From assembly GCF_040939125.1 (NCBI RefSeq), contig NZ_CP162495.1, positions 2,170,001 to 2,234,000 of the forward strand: a DNA stretch of 64,000 bases, written 5' to 3'. How positions within the stretch are numbered: position 1 is the stretch's first letter; every line of letters starts with the position of its first letter. Positions 28,535 to 37,210 of this stretch are shown here, one piece after another. This DNA comes from Clostridium sp. BJN0013 (lineage in GTDB: Bacteria; Bacillota; Clostridia; Clostridiales; Clostridiaceae). The notes beneath the pieces were generated by a model. It saw only the letters and a list, made by a program, of their open reading frames with translations, searched no databases and was not told the DNA's origin. The translations under genes were made by a program, and so were the position numbers.

Positions 28535-29386
28535 ATGTATAAGAGAAAACCTGAATGGCTAAAAATAAAAATAAGAGGAGGACAAGTCTCTCAAGATGTA
28601 AAAGAAATACTTAAAAACTATTCCTTAAATACTGTATGTAGTGAGGCAAATTGTCCTAATAGAATGGAATGTTTTAATAAGAGCAGGGCAACTTTTATGA
28701 TACTGGGAAAGAATTGTACTAGGAACTGTACATTTTGTAATGTAACTAAAGGCAAACCTGAAAACGTTGATGAAAAGGAACCCTTTAATGTAGCTCAAGC
28801 AGTTGATAAATTAAACTTGAAACATGCAGTAATAACCTCTGTTACAAGAGATGACCTAGAAGATGGAGGGGCTTCTCACTTTGCCAGTGTTGTAAAGGAA
28901 ATAAGAAAGCTTAATAAAAATATAACGGTAGAAGTTCTAATACCTGATTTTAAAGGAAGTGAAACTGCTCTTAAAAAAGTGGTGGATTCAAAACCTAATG
29001 TAATAAACCACAATGTAGAGACAACACCTGCTTTATATAAGGAAGTAAGACCAATGGCAGTTTATAAGCGCTCATTAGAACTTTTAAAAAGAGTTAAGAT
29101 TATGGACAACTCAATTTTAACAAAATCAGGATTTATGTTGGGACTTGGAGAAAAGGAAAAAGATATTATAGAAGTATTAAAAGATTTGAGAAAAGTAGAT
29201 TGTGACATTGTTACAATAGGTCAGTACTTGTCGCCTTCTTCAAAACACCATGCTGTTGTAGAATACGTTCATCCTGATGTATTTAAAAAGTATAAAGAAA
29301 TAGCTTTAGATCTAGGTTTTAAATTTGTCTCATCTTCACCATTAGTAAGAAGTTCTTATCATGCAGATGAAATGATTAAAAATTAG
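28535..29386 (+). CDS. lipA: Lipoyl synthase, radical SAM
   Basis: LipA inserts two sulfurs into protein-bound octanoyl groups to make lipoate. The auxiliary cluster motif is C-x4-C-x5-C in [12 protein letters not shown], and the radical-SAM motif C-x3-C-x2-C is in CTRNCTFC. The C-terminal RSSYHADE supplies the conserved Ser ligand region. The frame opens with TTG at 28526, but the ATG at 28535 sits 10 bases after GAGG and is the better start, giving 283 residues. No partner octanoyltransferase is seen here, and the adjacent lplA is a remnant. Whether any lipoylated protein is made is not visible here. Confidence 0.94.
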   Translation: MYKRKPEWLKIKIRGGQVSQDVKEILKNYSLNTVCSEANCPNRMECFNKSRATFMILGKNCTRNCTFCNVTKGKPENVDEKEPFNVAQAVDKLNLKHAVITSVTRDDLEDGGASHFASVVKEIRKLNKNITVEVLIPDFKGSETALKKVVDSKPNVINHNVETTPALYKEVRPMAVYKRSLELLKRVKIMDNSILTKSGFMLGLGEKEKDIIEVLKDLRKVDCDIVTIGQYLSPSSKHHAVVEYVHPDVFKKYKEIALDLGFKFVSSSPLVRSSYHADEMIKN

Positions 29387-29638
29387 TATCAAAATGAGAT
29401 AAAGCTAAATGTATAATAATGTATAACCTCGAGATGATATTAATTTAGTATCATTTTGAGACTCGCAGACTTTGAAAAATTTCTAAGCACAAAATTTTAA
29501 AATTAAGTATTAGATATTATACGGCTATTTGTATATATAAGAGAGCTATTTAAAAGCACATGGGAAATCGGCACGTAAATTGCTGTATATTTAGTGAAAT
29601 ATAAATTTGGATATTTTTTAATCTTAGGAGGTTTTATT

Positions 29639-29791
29639 ATGCATATTCCAGAGAATTATTTAAGTCTATCAACTTGTGCTGTTATGGGAGCGATAATTAT
29701 AGACTTACTTAAAGAATTTTCTATTGCTCTTGGTTTGGCTTTTGGTATTAATTTTGTTGATATTACATTTTTAAAAAAGAAAGTGAATTAG
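29639..29791 (+). pseudogene. CbiM-like cobalt transporter N-terminal remnant
   Basis: After TTAGGAGG the frame begins MHIPENYLSLSTCAVMGAII, the unmistakable N-terminus of CbiM, where the first Met and His bind cobalt. Usually 200 or more residues follow. Here it changes after about 20 to a short hydrophobic tail (FSIALGLAFGINFVDITFLK) and stops. An internal deletion joined the start to a different end. No cbiN, cbiQ or cbiO follows. I looked for a cobalamin riboswitch upstream in 29400-29638 and saw none. Confidence 0.65.
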
Positions 29792-29935
29792 AGTAATTTG
29801 AGATACATTATTCTTTGGAAGTGTCACAAGTTGTAAATTTTTCCAAAGGAAAGCATATAGTTGATTTAATCTTAATATTATGCTAAAGTTAGTTTATAAT
29901 TTTAAACTTATAAATCATAACTTAATTATATATTT

Positions 29936-30032
29936 AAGTTTTCTAGGGTTCCGCAGTTTGTAACTGGCAGGTCCGAGAGAAAACACACAGTTGACTGTGT
30001 ACACGGAAGGATAAAAGCCTGGGAGATATTTT
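29936..30032 (+). promoter_or_regulatory. Guanidine-I (ykkC-type) riboswitch aptamer
   Basis: The conserved ykkC boxes appear in order and spacing: CTAGGGTTCCGCAG, CTGGCAGGTCCGAGAGAAAA, a variable hairpin (ACACAG...CTGTGT), ACACGG, then GGATAAAAGCCTGGGAGA. These are the conserved core of the guanidine-I class. The natural downstream gene of this class is a guanidinium exporter, and the next host gene (30828) is one. An IS200 copy begins immediately after the expression platform. Confidence 0.93.
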
Positions 30033-30058
30033 TATAATATTTCCTTAGGCCTTTTTTG
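30015..30058 (+). terminator. Riboswitch expression-platform terminator
   Basis: AAGCCTGGGAGATATT pairs with AATATTTCCTTAGGCCTT, followed by TTTTTT. The 5' arm overlaps the aptamer's conserved GCCTGGGAGA. Guanidine binding would prevent this stem and allow read-through, an ON switch. Confidence 0.85.
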
Positions 30059-30751
30059 TCTATATGAAAACCACCTGCTATGCAGGTGTGTTCAGAATAG
30101 CTTAAGCGGTGAACAAAAAACCTCACTTTGATAAAATAGAAGAGGTCTCGTCAACCAAATCTATAATCAAAGGAGGTTTGCCCTAAATGGACAGTAATAG
30201 TTTATCACATACTAAATGGAGATGTAAATATCATGTAGTATTTTCACCCAAATATAGAAGAAAAGAAATATATGGAGAAAAAAGAAAAGAGATAGGAAAA
30301 ATATTAAGGAAACTTTGTGAATGGAAAGGTGTAGAAATAATAGAGGCGAATGCATGTGAAGATCATATACATATGCTTTTATCGATACCACCAAAGACAA
30401 GTGTTTCAAGTTTTATGGGATTCTTGAAGGGAAAAAGTAGTCTAATGATATTTGAGAGATTTTCAAATTTAAAATATAAATATGGAAATAGGCACTTTTG
30501 GTGCAGAGGATTCTATGTAGACACAGTTGGAAAAAATAAAAAAGCAATAGAAGAATATATAAGAAATCAACAGAAAGAAGATATGATCGCCGACCAAGTA
30601 AGTATGAAGGAATACATGGACCCTTTTAAGGGTAGCAAGTAACATAAATTGCGGCTGGCGAGATCTTTAAGATGCCTTGAGGCATAATGCTGGTAATGTG
30701 CCCTTATAGGGCTTAGGAAAAACCACCAGCTAAGCTGGTGGATATTTATTA
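30056..30751 (+). mobile_element. IS200-type element, copy A, about 696 bp
   Basis: The sequence shared with the copy at 33735-34430 runs 30056-30751. It has the layout of single-gene IS200 elements, with a subterminal hairpin near each end (CACCTGC/GCAGGTG on the left, CCACCAGCT/AGCTGGTGG on the right) and no inverted repeats. It lies between the riboswitch terminator and gdx, with transposase in the same direction. Exact ends cannot be fixed to the base. Confidence 0.9.
30187..30642 (+). CDS. tnpA: IS200/IS605-family Y1 transposase TnpA, copy A
   Basis: The 151-residue enzyme begins HTKWRCKYHVVFSPKYRRKE, has the HUH metal motif in CEDHIHMLLSIPP and the catalytic Tyr in the last third (KKAIEEYIRNQQ). 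It cuts and joins single-stranded DNA at hairpin-marked ends. The copy at 33844-34299 encodes an identical protein, so one copy recently derived from the other. It starts after AAAGGAGG and has no TnpB partner. Riboswitch read-through would transcribe it. Confidence 0.96.
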   Translation: MDSNSLSHTKWRCKYHVVFSPKYRRKEIYGEKRKEIGKILRKLCEWKGVEIIEANACEDHIHMLLSIPPKTSVSSFMGFLKGKSSLMIFERFSNLKYKYGNRHFWCRGFYVDTVGKNKKAIEEYIRNQQKEDMIADQVSMKEYMDPFKGSK

Positions 30752-30827
30752 TTTTTATTTTCTTTTAAAATAAGCTGTGAAATATTACTATACTGATTTT
30801 AACTACTAATTTAAGGGGGTAAAGTTT

Positions 30828-31148
30828 ATGGAATGGATTTATTTAGTTACAGCAGGTTTTTTTGAAGTAAGTTGGGCAATAGGGCTTAAATATTCTCAAG
30901 GATTTACAAAAATATTACCTAGCATATTAACTATTATAGGAATGATTGCAAGTTTCTATTTTTTATCATTGTCTTTAAAAAGCTTACCTCTAAGTACTGC
31001 ATATGCAATTTGGACAGGTATAGGAACTGTTGGTACCGTAATCTTAGGTATTATTTTATTCAAAGAACCAATTAATGCAATGCGTACAATTTGTATTGTA
31101 TTTATAGTTCTTGGAATCGTTGGTTTAAAATTAATACCAATGGACTAA
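30828..31148 (+). CDS. gdx: Guanidinium exporter, SMR family
   Basis: This 106-residue four-helix protein has the SugE/Gdx subgroup sequence: MEWIYLVTAGFFEVSWAIGL with the essential Glu in helix 1, and LPLSTAYAIWTGIGTVGTV with the WTGIG signature. Gdx proteins export guanidinium in exchange for protons as antiparallel dimers. It begins after AAGGGGG. The guanidine-I riboswitch lies upstream but is now 700 bp away behind an IS200 insertion. Related Gram-positive Gdx exist as pairs; here a single gene suffices for a homodimer. Confidence 0.92.
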   Translation: MEWIYLVTAGFFEVSWAIGLKYSQGFTKILPSILTIIGMIASFYFLSLSLKSLPLSTAYAIWTGIGTVGTVILGIILFKEPINAMRTICIVFIVLGIVGLKLIPMD

Positions 31149-31263
31149 TAATCATATATGATTTAGAAATAACAAAAAAATAAGTTAAGTATAGTTTTAC
31201 TGAAAGAAAGTGATAAGAAGAAAATACGTAGCTATCTAATTTTAATATGAAGGAGGAATTTTA

Positions 31264-31971
31264 ATGACGAAGTTTGTCATTGAAAATGATTTTTGGAGTC
31301 TATTTCCAGGTGCAAGGATTGGAGTTGTTGTTTGTCATGTGATAGACAATTCTATAAAAGATGAAGAACAATACAAGGATATGATTTATAATTCAGAAAA
31401 GGAGGCCTTAAAATATTTGAAAAATACGGAATTCAGTAGTAACGAAGTTATAAGAGTATGGAGAGAAGCCTTTCAAAAATTCAAAACAAAGAAAGGTGCG
31501 AGATCATCTATTGAAGCATTATTAAAACGAGTTCATAAAGGAAATCACATAGGAACTATTAATCCGCTAGTTGATATTTATAATTCTATTTCTTTAAGAT
31601 ATGCCATGCCTTGTGGTGGCGAAGATATTGATACATTCGTTGGAAATATAAGATTAACTAAGGCAGGTGGAAATGAAAATTTTATTACATTAGGAACGGA
31701 TAAAAACGAACCACCATATGAAGGTGAAATAGTATATAAAGATGATGAGGGAGCAATTTGTAGGTGCTTTAATTGGCGGGAATCAATAAGAACAATGCTT
31801 ACCGAAAATACAAAGAATGCTTTTTTGTGCATTGAATTAATTGATGAAGGAAGATTAAAAGAGTTTAAAAATGCTTTAAAAGATTTAGCAAAAATAGTAC
31901 AGGATAATTTAGGTGGAACATATAAGATTTCAATTCTTGATATTAACAATAAAAAAGTATCAATAAATTAA
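31264..31971 (+). CDS. B3/B4 tRNA-binding-domain protein, 235 aa
   Basis: The protein carries the B3/4 fold known from the phenylalanyl-tRNA synthetase beta subunit: RVHKGNHIGTINPLVDIYNS, AMPCGGEDIDTF and GEIVYKDDEGAICRCFNWRES, the same order as in stand-alone B3/4 proteins of Firmicutes. Such proteins may edit or bind tRNA, but their role is not established. It starts after AAGGAGG. It is followed 1 bp later by the open frame of the radical-SAM gene, so the two are probably cotranscribed. Confidence 0.83.
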   Translation: MTKFVIENDFWSLFPGARIGVVVCHVIDNSIKDEEQYKDMIYNSEKEALKYLKNTEFSSNEVIRVWREAFQKFKTKKGARSSIEALLKRVHKGNHIGTINPLVDIYNSISLRYAMPCGGEDIDTFVGNIRLTKAGGNENFITLGTDKNEPPYEGEIVYKDDEGAICRCFNWRESIRTMLTENTKNAFLCIELIDEGRLKEFKNALKDLAKIVQDNLGGTYKISILDINNKKVSIN

Positions 31972-31990
31972 TTTGAGGAGGATACCGTCA

Positions 31991-32680
31991 ATGGGTTATT
32001 TCAGTTATAAAGATATTTATATTGAAGATGGAAGAAGGGTACTGGAAGTTAACATACTTCCAGAAAAGCATTGTAACTTTGATTGCATATTTTGTCCTAT
32101 TGGGAGGTCGCAAAATAAGGTAGATACCCAAAGGTCATTTGATAAAATAGAAAGTTCATTGATTGAACTAGAAAGCATGATAGAAAATACAAAACCAGAA
32201 TTAATTTTTATTAACTCAAAAGGAGAAGCCTTAGTAAATGATAAAATTGATGATATTATTGATTTTATCAAATCCGAAGGTTTACCTATAAGACTGCTTT
32301 CTAATGGATATTTACTAGGTAGAGATGAATATATGCAAATTGCTAATAAATGTGATGAAGTTGTTGGAGAGCTAAAAGTAATAACAGAAGGAGATTTCCA
32401 AAGAATCCAAAGACCGATTGAAGAATATACATTATCAGAATATATTTCAAATATGATTGCTTTTAATAAACAATACAAAGGAAAATTTATATTTGAAATT
32501 ACTATCATTAATGGCTATAACGATGATGAAGAATCAATTCAGAAGATAAAAAATATTATTAAGGAAATATCTCCTAACAAGATAATTATTGCAAGAATGG
32601 AAGATGAAAGATTTAAGAAAAAACTTGGTATAACTGATGAAAGATTTGAGAAAATTTCAAATGCATTACTAAATATTTAG
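31991..32680 (+). CDS. Radical SAM protein, 229 aa
   Basis: The cluster motif C-x3-C-x2-C is present in KHCNFDCIFCPIGR. The rest fits a short TIM-barrel radical SAM without a SPASM domain: LIFINSKGEALVNDKI, then IRLLSNGYLL, EVVGELKV, IFEITIINGYNDDEE. It resembles stand-alone radical SAM proteins of clostridia with unknown substrates. I choose the ATG at 31991 because AGGAGG sits upstream; the frame alone runs to 31973. It follows the B3/4 gene closely. Confidence 0.82.
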   Translation: MGYFSYKDIYIEDGRRVLEVNILPEKHCNFDCIFCPIGRSQNKVDTQRSFDKIESSLIELESMIENTKPELIFINSKGEALVNDKIDDIIDFIKSEGLPIRLLSNGYLLGRDEYMQIANKCDEVVGELKVITEGDFQRIQRPIEEYTLSEYISNMIAFNKQYKGKFIFEITIINGYNDDEESIQKIKNIIKEISPNKIIIARMEDERFKKKLGITDERFEKISNALLNI

Positions 32681-32787
32681 TAATTCTAATACATAATATT
32701 CTTATATAATCCACTAACCATAATTCTATTACAAGCAATAGTAAATTTTTGTAGATAACAAAAGATTAAAGGAGGAGGTGTGTACAC

Positions 32788-33071
32788 ATTAATATTGAAA
32801 AAGAGAAAAAAGTTTTAGGTATTGAACAGAATATTTTTTTTGCTGGCATGACTAGCTTTTTAACTGATACAACTACAAAAATGATATATGCTATTATGCC
32901 ATTATTTCTAATGTCTATAGGTACTTCAAAGATAGAAGTATCACTTATTAAAGGAATTGCAGAGAGTACAGAGCATCAGTTCTCAAAGCTTTGTCAGGCT
33001 GGTGGAGTGATAAAATTGGCAAAAATAAACCTTTCATGGTTATAGGCAAAGGCAATACTTATAAATTATAA
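32788..33071 (+). pseudogene. MFS transporter N-terminal remnant, frameshifted
   Basis: Behind a strong AAAGGAGGAGGTG site the frame encodes MTSFLTDTTTKMIYAIMPLF and SKIEVSLIKGIAEST, a typical first and second helix of an MFS carrier. Two extra bases near 32968 shift the frame. In the other frame it continues ASVLKALSGWWSDKIGKNKP and FMVIG, the conserved loop 2-3. It then ends, so only the first fifth of a roughly 400-residue protein is present. No ATG sits at the start; ATT at 32788 or a lost codon are options. The carrier cannot be functional. Confidence 0.78.
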
Positions 33072-33166
33072 AAGATCAATAGTATTCTAAAAGTTAATTA
33101 AACAGTTTTGAAAAGCACATCTATTTGATTATATGGTTAATACATATTATTCTTATTTTGTTTATT

Positions 33167-33202
33167 AAACTAGAGTAAAAAACGCTCTGGTTTTATTTTT
33201 TA
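33167..33202 (+). terminator. Terminator
   Basis: AAACTAGAG pairs with CTCTGGTTT with one G-T pair, followed by TATTTTTT. The rest of 33072-33576 is non-coding with no recognisable signal. Confidence 0.7.
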
Positions 33203-33576
33203 GCAAGTAGATTAATTAGACTTTATAAACGTTCTGTCTGATATACAATAAGACATCTAATGCAAACACCTGGATTGTGGAATATATTTTGCCCCTAGTG
33301 TAACAGATGCTCCCATTATCCCTAAATGAGAAAATTCGAATACAAATATTTACATTATATAATTACATTACACCCATACAATTTTCATAGTCTTAAAAAT
33401 AATTTCAAATGGTATCTTTTATATAGTTTAATTCAAATCACATAAATTTCACATAAAAATCTGATTGTTATCACAAAGTTTTCAGTTAACATTCTAACTA
33501 ACACATAGATAAACTTTAGAAAACTCTAATAAATATAAGTTTTTAGAGTTAATAACCATAATAGAAGGTGATCATT

Positions 33577-33756
33577 ATGATTCTAAAAGAGACAATTTAC
33601 AATAAGAAATATGAAAAAACATTTTTTGCACTGGGAACTATAAATACAATAGTTGTTTATGGTTCAAGCTGTGAAGATGCTCTGAATAGTGCTTGTAGTA
33701 GAGTTCTGGAAATTGACTATAGAATGTCTGCCTTTAATAAATATCCACCAGCTTAG
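33577..33756 (+). pseudogene. apbE: ApbE-like FMN transferase N-terminus, cut by IS200
   Basis: The sequence reads KKYEKTFFALGTINTIVVYG, then ALNSACSRVLEIDYRMSAFN, the conserved start of FAD:protein FMN transferases (ApbE). These attach FMN to extracytoplasmic redox proteins such as NosR and RnfG-type subunits. The natural protein is about 300 residues. Here it enters the IS200 copy after about 55 codons. The remainder is absent on the other side, where fixX begins. A functional link to the polyferredoxin operon is plausible. Confidence 0.7.
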
Positions 33757-34430
33757 CTGGTGGTTTTTCCTAAGCCCTATAAGGGCACATTACCAGCATT
33801 ATGCCTCAAGGCATCTTAAAGATCTCGCCAGCCGCAATTTATGTTACTTGCTACCCTTAAAAGGGTCCATGTATTCCTTCATACTTACTTGGTCGGCGAT
33901 CATATCTTCTTTCTGTTGATTTCTTATATATTCTTCTATTGCTTTTTTATTTTTTCCAACTGTGTCTACATAGAATCCTCTGCACCAAAAGTGCCTATTT
34001 CCATATTTATATTTTAAATTTGAAAATCTCTCAAATATCATTAGACTACTTTTTCCCTTCAAGAATCCCATAAAACTTGAAACACTTGTCTTTGGTGGTA
34101 TCGATAAAAGCATATGTATATGATCTTCACATGCATTCGCCTCTATTATTTCTACACCTTTCCATTCACAAAGTTTCCTTAATATTTTTCCTATCTCTTT
34201 TCTTTTTTCTCCATATATTTCTTTTCTTCTATATTTGGGTGAAAATACTACATGATATTTACATCTCCATTTAGTATGTGATAAACTATTACTGTCCATT
34301 TAGGGCAAACCTCCTTTGATTATAGATTTGGTTGACGAGACCTCTTCTATTTTATCAAAGTGAGGTTTTTTGTTCACCGCTTAAGCTATTCTGAACACAC
34401 CTGCATAGCAGGTGGTTTTCATATAGACAA
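33735..34430 (-). mobile_element. IS200-type element, copy B, about 696 bp
   Basis: Inverted relative to copy A and the same length within the shared part. Its left flank is the cut apbE gene and its right flank the cut fixX gene. The tails of both genes are gone, so a deletion accompanied or followed insertion. Confidence 0.9.
33844..34299 (-). CDS. tnpA: IS200/IS605-family Y1 transposase TnpA, copy B
   Basis: Identical 151-residue protein to the copy at 30187-30642, with the HIHML metal motif and the conserved Tyr. It starts after AAAGGAGG. The two copies form a 3-kb inverted pair that could recombine and flip the gdx to MFS segment. The riboswitch-gdx order shows that this has not been fixed. 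Confidence 0.96.
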   Translation of the reverse strand: MDSNSLSHTKWRCKYHVVFSPKYRRKEIYGEKRKEIGKILRKLCEWKGVEIIEANACEDHIHMLLSIPPKTSVSSFMGFLKGKSSLMIFERFSNLKYKYGNRHFWCRGFYVDTVGKNKKAIEEYIRNQQKEDMIADQVSMKEYMDPFKGSK

Positions 34431-34608
34431 TAATATGTCCATCTTTCCACTGGTAAACATGAGCTGGACATATATTAGTGCAGATTTTCTCCCTGCAATT
34501 TTCACATATCTTAGCATCCCTAATGGCAAGGTGTGATGTAGTATCAACATTATAGGTATTTAAAAACAATTTATCATCAATATTTACTTTATTTTTAGTA
34601 TCACTCAT
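34381..34608 (-). pseudogene. fixX: FixX-like ferredoxin, C-terminus replaced by IS200
   Basis: The first 55 or so codons match FixX: DDKLFLNTYNVDTTSHLAIR, then AKICENCREKICTNICPAHVYQW with CxxC-x4-C-x3-C ligands. After KDGHIIV the frame runs into copy B of IS200 and stops. The second half of FixX, with its CxxCGxCxxxCP motif, is missing. FixX carries electrons from FixC to quinone, so the complex would lack that step. The start overlaps the end of the fixC remnant by one base. Confidence 0.85.
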
Positions 34609-35915
34609 TATTTCACCGCCCTAAATAGTTTAAACCCATCTTTAGTTAATCCCCATAATGAACTTCCTTTAGTCATTTGTTTAATAATGAGTTTTTGTTT
34701 ATCTTTTTTGGATACTCCATCTACTGTAAGCATCTCACTCATTGCTTTATTAGCTGCTGGTATATAATGATTAAAAAAATGTGGATTCTCTTCAAGCACA
34801 TGAGAAGCATTTTTGTACTTTTTTAAATCTTTCATAATAAAACTGTCTTTAATCAGCTTTTAATAATAAGAAAGTGTACGTTCACTAAATTCATCAAGTT
34901 CCTTTGCACGTATTATAGTTTCTGCAGCAAAACGTCCGGATGTCATCCCAAGATTTGAACCCTCCCGATGAATACCATTTACAAACTGGGCAGCATCACC
35001 TACCAGTATGACACCATCTCCTACTAATTTAGGTATACTTTTATATCCACCTTCCGGAATTAGATGTGCATAGTATTCGCAGGACTCCCCCCCCCCGGCA
35101 ATTAAAGGTTTTATCATTGGATGCTGTTTTATATATTCAAGCAGCTCATAGGGCTTTACTTGTTTATTAGCCATCTGGGAAAGCAAGGCACCACAACCAA
35201 TTGATATATGTTCCTTATTAGTATATATAAAAGCTGTACCTACCATTTCTAACGTACCATCACCAAATATTTCTATAGTTGCTCCCATACCCTTATTAAG
35301 ATTAAAACGTTCTTCAATTTTCTCTGAAGGTATTTTTAATTCTTCCATAACTGCAAGAACTACTTCATCCTTTCTCCATTCACCATGGAATCCAAGACTC
35401 TTAGAAAGCAGTGAATTTACTCCATCTGCAAGAACCACTACATCAGCATAAATTTTCCCATCAGGTCTGTCTGTGGAAACACCAACTACCTTATTACTTT
35501 CCACTATACATTCTTTTACAACAGTTTCATTGATAATAAGCGCCCCAGCTTCAATGCATTTTTTTGCAAACCACTGATCAAATTTTCCCCTAAAAACTGT
35601 AAAATTATTATAGGGAGGTTTAGACCATTCCATATCTCTGTAACCAGTTTGCACTGCAGAATTCTCATCCATCAACCAGAAGCGCTGTTCAACAACAGGC
35701 CTTTCTAGTGGAGCTTCTTTCCAAAAATCAGGAATAATTTCATCCATCATATGACGATATAATACTCCGCCCATTACATTTTTTGCTCCAGGGTACTTTC
35801 CCTTTTCAATAACTATAACATCAAGTCCTGCTTTAGCCATTACATAAGCCGCTGAAAGTCCCGCAACACCCGCCCCTACAACAATAGCATCAAATTTTTC
35901 AGACAATATGGCCAC
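34608..35915 (-). pseudogene. fixC: FixC-like flavoprotein dehydrogenase with in-frame TAA
   Basis: The N-terminal 351 codons carry the FAD motif VVGAGVAGLSAAYVMAKAGL and IPEGGY, the ETF-QO/FixC core. A TAA at 34860-34862 follows TLSYY. The same frame resumes KLIKDSFIMKDLKKYKNASH and continues to 34608 with the usual C-terminal tail (SLWGLTKDGFKLFRAVK). So one codon interrupts a 435-residue protein that passes bifurcated electrons toward quinone. A G10 run (C10 on the plus strand, 35087-35096) encodes Gly-Gly-Gly. The start overlaps fixB by 17 bp, so the genes were cotranslated. Confidence 0.87.
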
Positions 35916-37197
35916 CTCCCTTTATACCTATATTATCAATCTCTTTATCAAGTAATGCTTGCTTAAACTCTTGAATTAATTTAGGTAATATTTCAAATGC
36001 ATCCCCTAAAATACTGTATGTGGCAAGCTTCATCATAGCACAATCTGGATCTGTATTTATAGCAATTATAGTTTCAGCTCCCTGAATTCCAACAATATGC
36101 TGAACTGCACCTGAAATTCCTACTGCAAAATATAATTTGGGAGCTACAGTCTGCCCAGTCTGTCCAACTTGATATTTATAATCTATCAGCCCTTTCTCTA
36201 CAGCCCCGCGACTTCCTGCTACCACACCTCCACATACCTTTGCAAGTTCCTTTAACAGTCGAAACCCTTGTTCATTTTGCATTCCCCGGCCACCACTTAT
36301 AATAATTTTAGCATCCTCCAGTTTCGTATCTTCTGCCTGTTCTTTAATAATTCTAAGAACTTTAGTCTTAAGCCGCTCCTCTTTAATTTTAAATTTCTCT
36401 TTTACAAGAATACCTTCCCTACCTGGATCTGGAGCAAGCATCTTCATAACTCTTGGACGTACAGTAGCCATTTGCGGGCGATGATTTTCACATACTATTG
36501 TTGCCATAATATTACCTCCAAAAGCAGGACGGCTAGCAAGAAGTACCCCTTTTTGTAAATCAATATCCAGTGCAGTACAATCTGCTGTCAGTCCTGTCCT
36601 CAAATGGGTAGCCACAGCACCGGCTAAATCCCTGCCTGTAGTAGTTGCCCCCATTAGTAATATTTCTGGTTTATATTTTTCTATCAAATAACAAAAAGTT
36701 TTGTAGTAGGTTTCTGCCCTGTAAAAGTGAAATACTGAATCATCTATAAGATACACTTTATCAGCTCCATACTCAAAAAGTGTCCCTGATATGGATTCAA
36801 CCTTATCTCCCAGCAAAACAGCAGATACTTGCACATTCAATTTTGAAGCAAGTTTTTTTGCCTCACCTATAAGTTCAAGGGTAACAGGGGCAAGCTTACC
36901 CTCAAGCTGTTCGGCGAAAACCCATACACCCCCGTTATATTTATCAAACTTAGTATTTTTATTTAAAAATATCTTATCTTTTTCATTATCAATGTGTATT
37001 GTTTTTTGTACACTCTTTTTATTACCTAATATACTTAGTGCAGACACCGGACATACAGAAACACAATTTCCACATTCATTGCATTTTTCTTTGTCAACTG
37101 CTAATTTGCCCTGAGAATCAATTTTCAAAGCATTATTTGAGCAATTTGGAATGCAGCCTCCGCAACCTATATAAAAATCTGCAATTATAACTGACAT
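35899..37197 (-). CDS. fixB: FixB / EtfA-type electron-transfer flavoprotein with ferredoxin domain
   Basis: The alpha subunit of a bifurcating ETF, 432 residues. An N-terminal two-cluster ferredoxin domain precedes the ETF alpha core; the FAD-binding domain has SGGRGMQNEQGFRLLKELA, GSRGAVEKGL, QVGQTGQTV and IAINTDPDCAMMK. The second cluster is complete (KCNECGNCVSVCP). The first, DFYIGCGGCIPNCSN, has Tyr where relatives have Cys (TAT for TGT) and Ser for the usual Pro, so it may be damaged. It should pair with FixA (39093-39884), but an IS110 element now separates them by 1.9 kb. The start follows GAGGAGG. Confidence 0.9.
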   Translation of the reverse strand: MSVIIADFYIGCGGCIPNCSNNALKIDSQGKLAVDKEKCNECGNCVSVCPVSALSILGNKKSVQKTIHIDNEKDKIFLNKNTKFDKYNGGVWVFAEQLEGKLAPVTLELIGEAKKLASKLNVQVSAVLLGDKVESISGTLFEYGADKVYLIDDSVFHFYRAETYYKTFCYLIEKYKPEILLMGATTTGRDLAGAVATHLRTGLTADCTALDIDLQKGVLLASRPAFGGNIMATIVCENHRPQMATVRPRVMKMLAPDPGREGILVKEKFKIKEERLKTKVLRIIKEQAEDTKLEDAKIIISGGRGMQNEQGFRLLKELAKVCGGVVAGSRGAVEKGLIDYKYQVGQTGQTVAPKLYFAVGISGAVQHIVGIQGAETIIAINTDPDCAMMKLATYSILGDAFEILPKLIQEFKQALLDKEIDNIGIKGGGHIV

Positions 37198-37210
37198 TTA
37201 ATTATTTCCT

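Noticed and set aside
29470-29638. Cobalamin riboswitch before the cbiM remnant
   Set aside because: The required conserved boxes are absent; only short chance matches such as GGGAAATCGG.
30751-33735. Composite transposon formed by the two IS200 copies
   Set aside because: The copies are inverted and IS200 normally moves singly; the riboswitch-gdx order shows separate insertion into native DNA.
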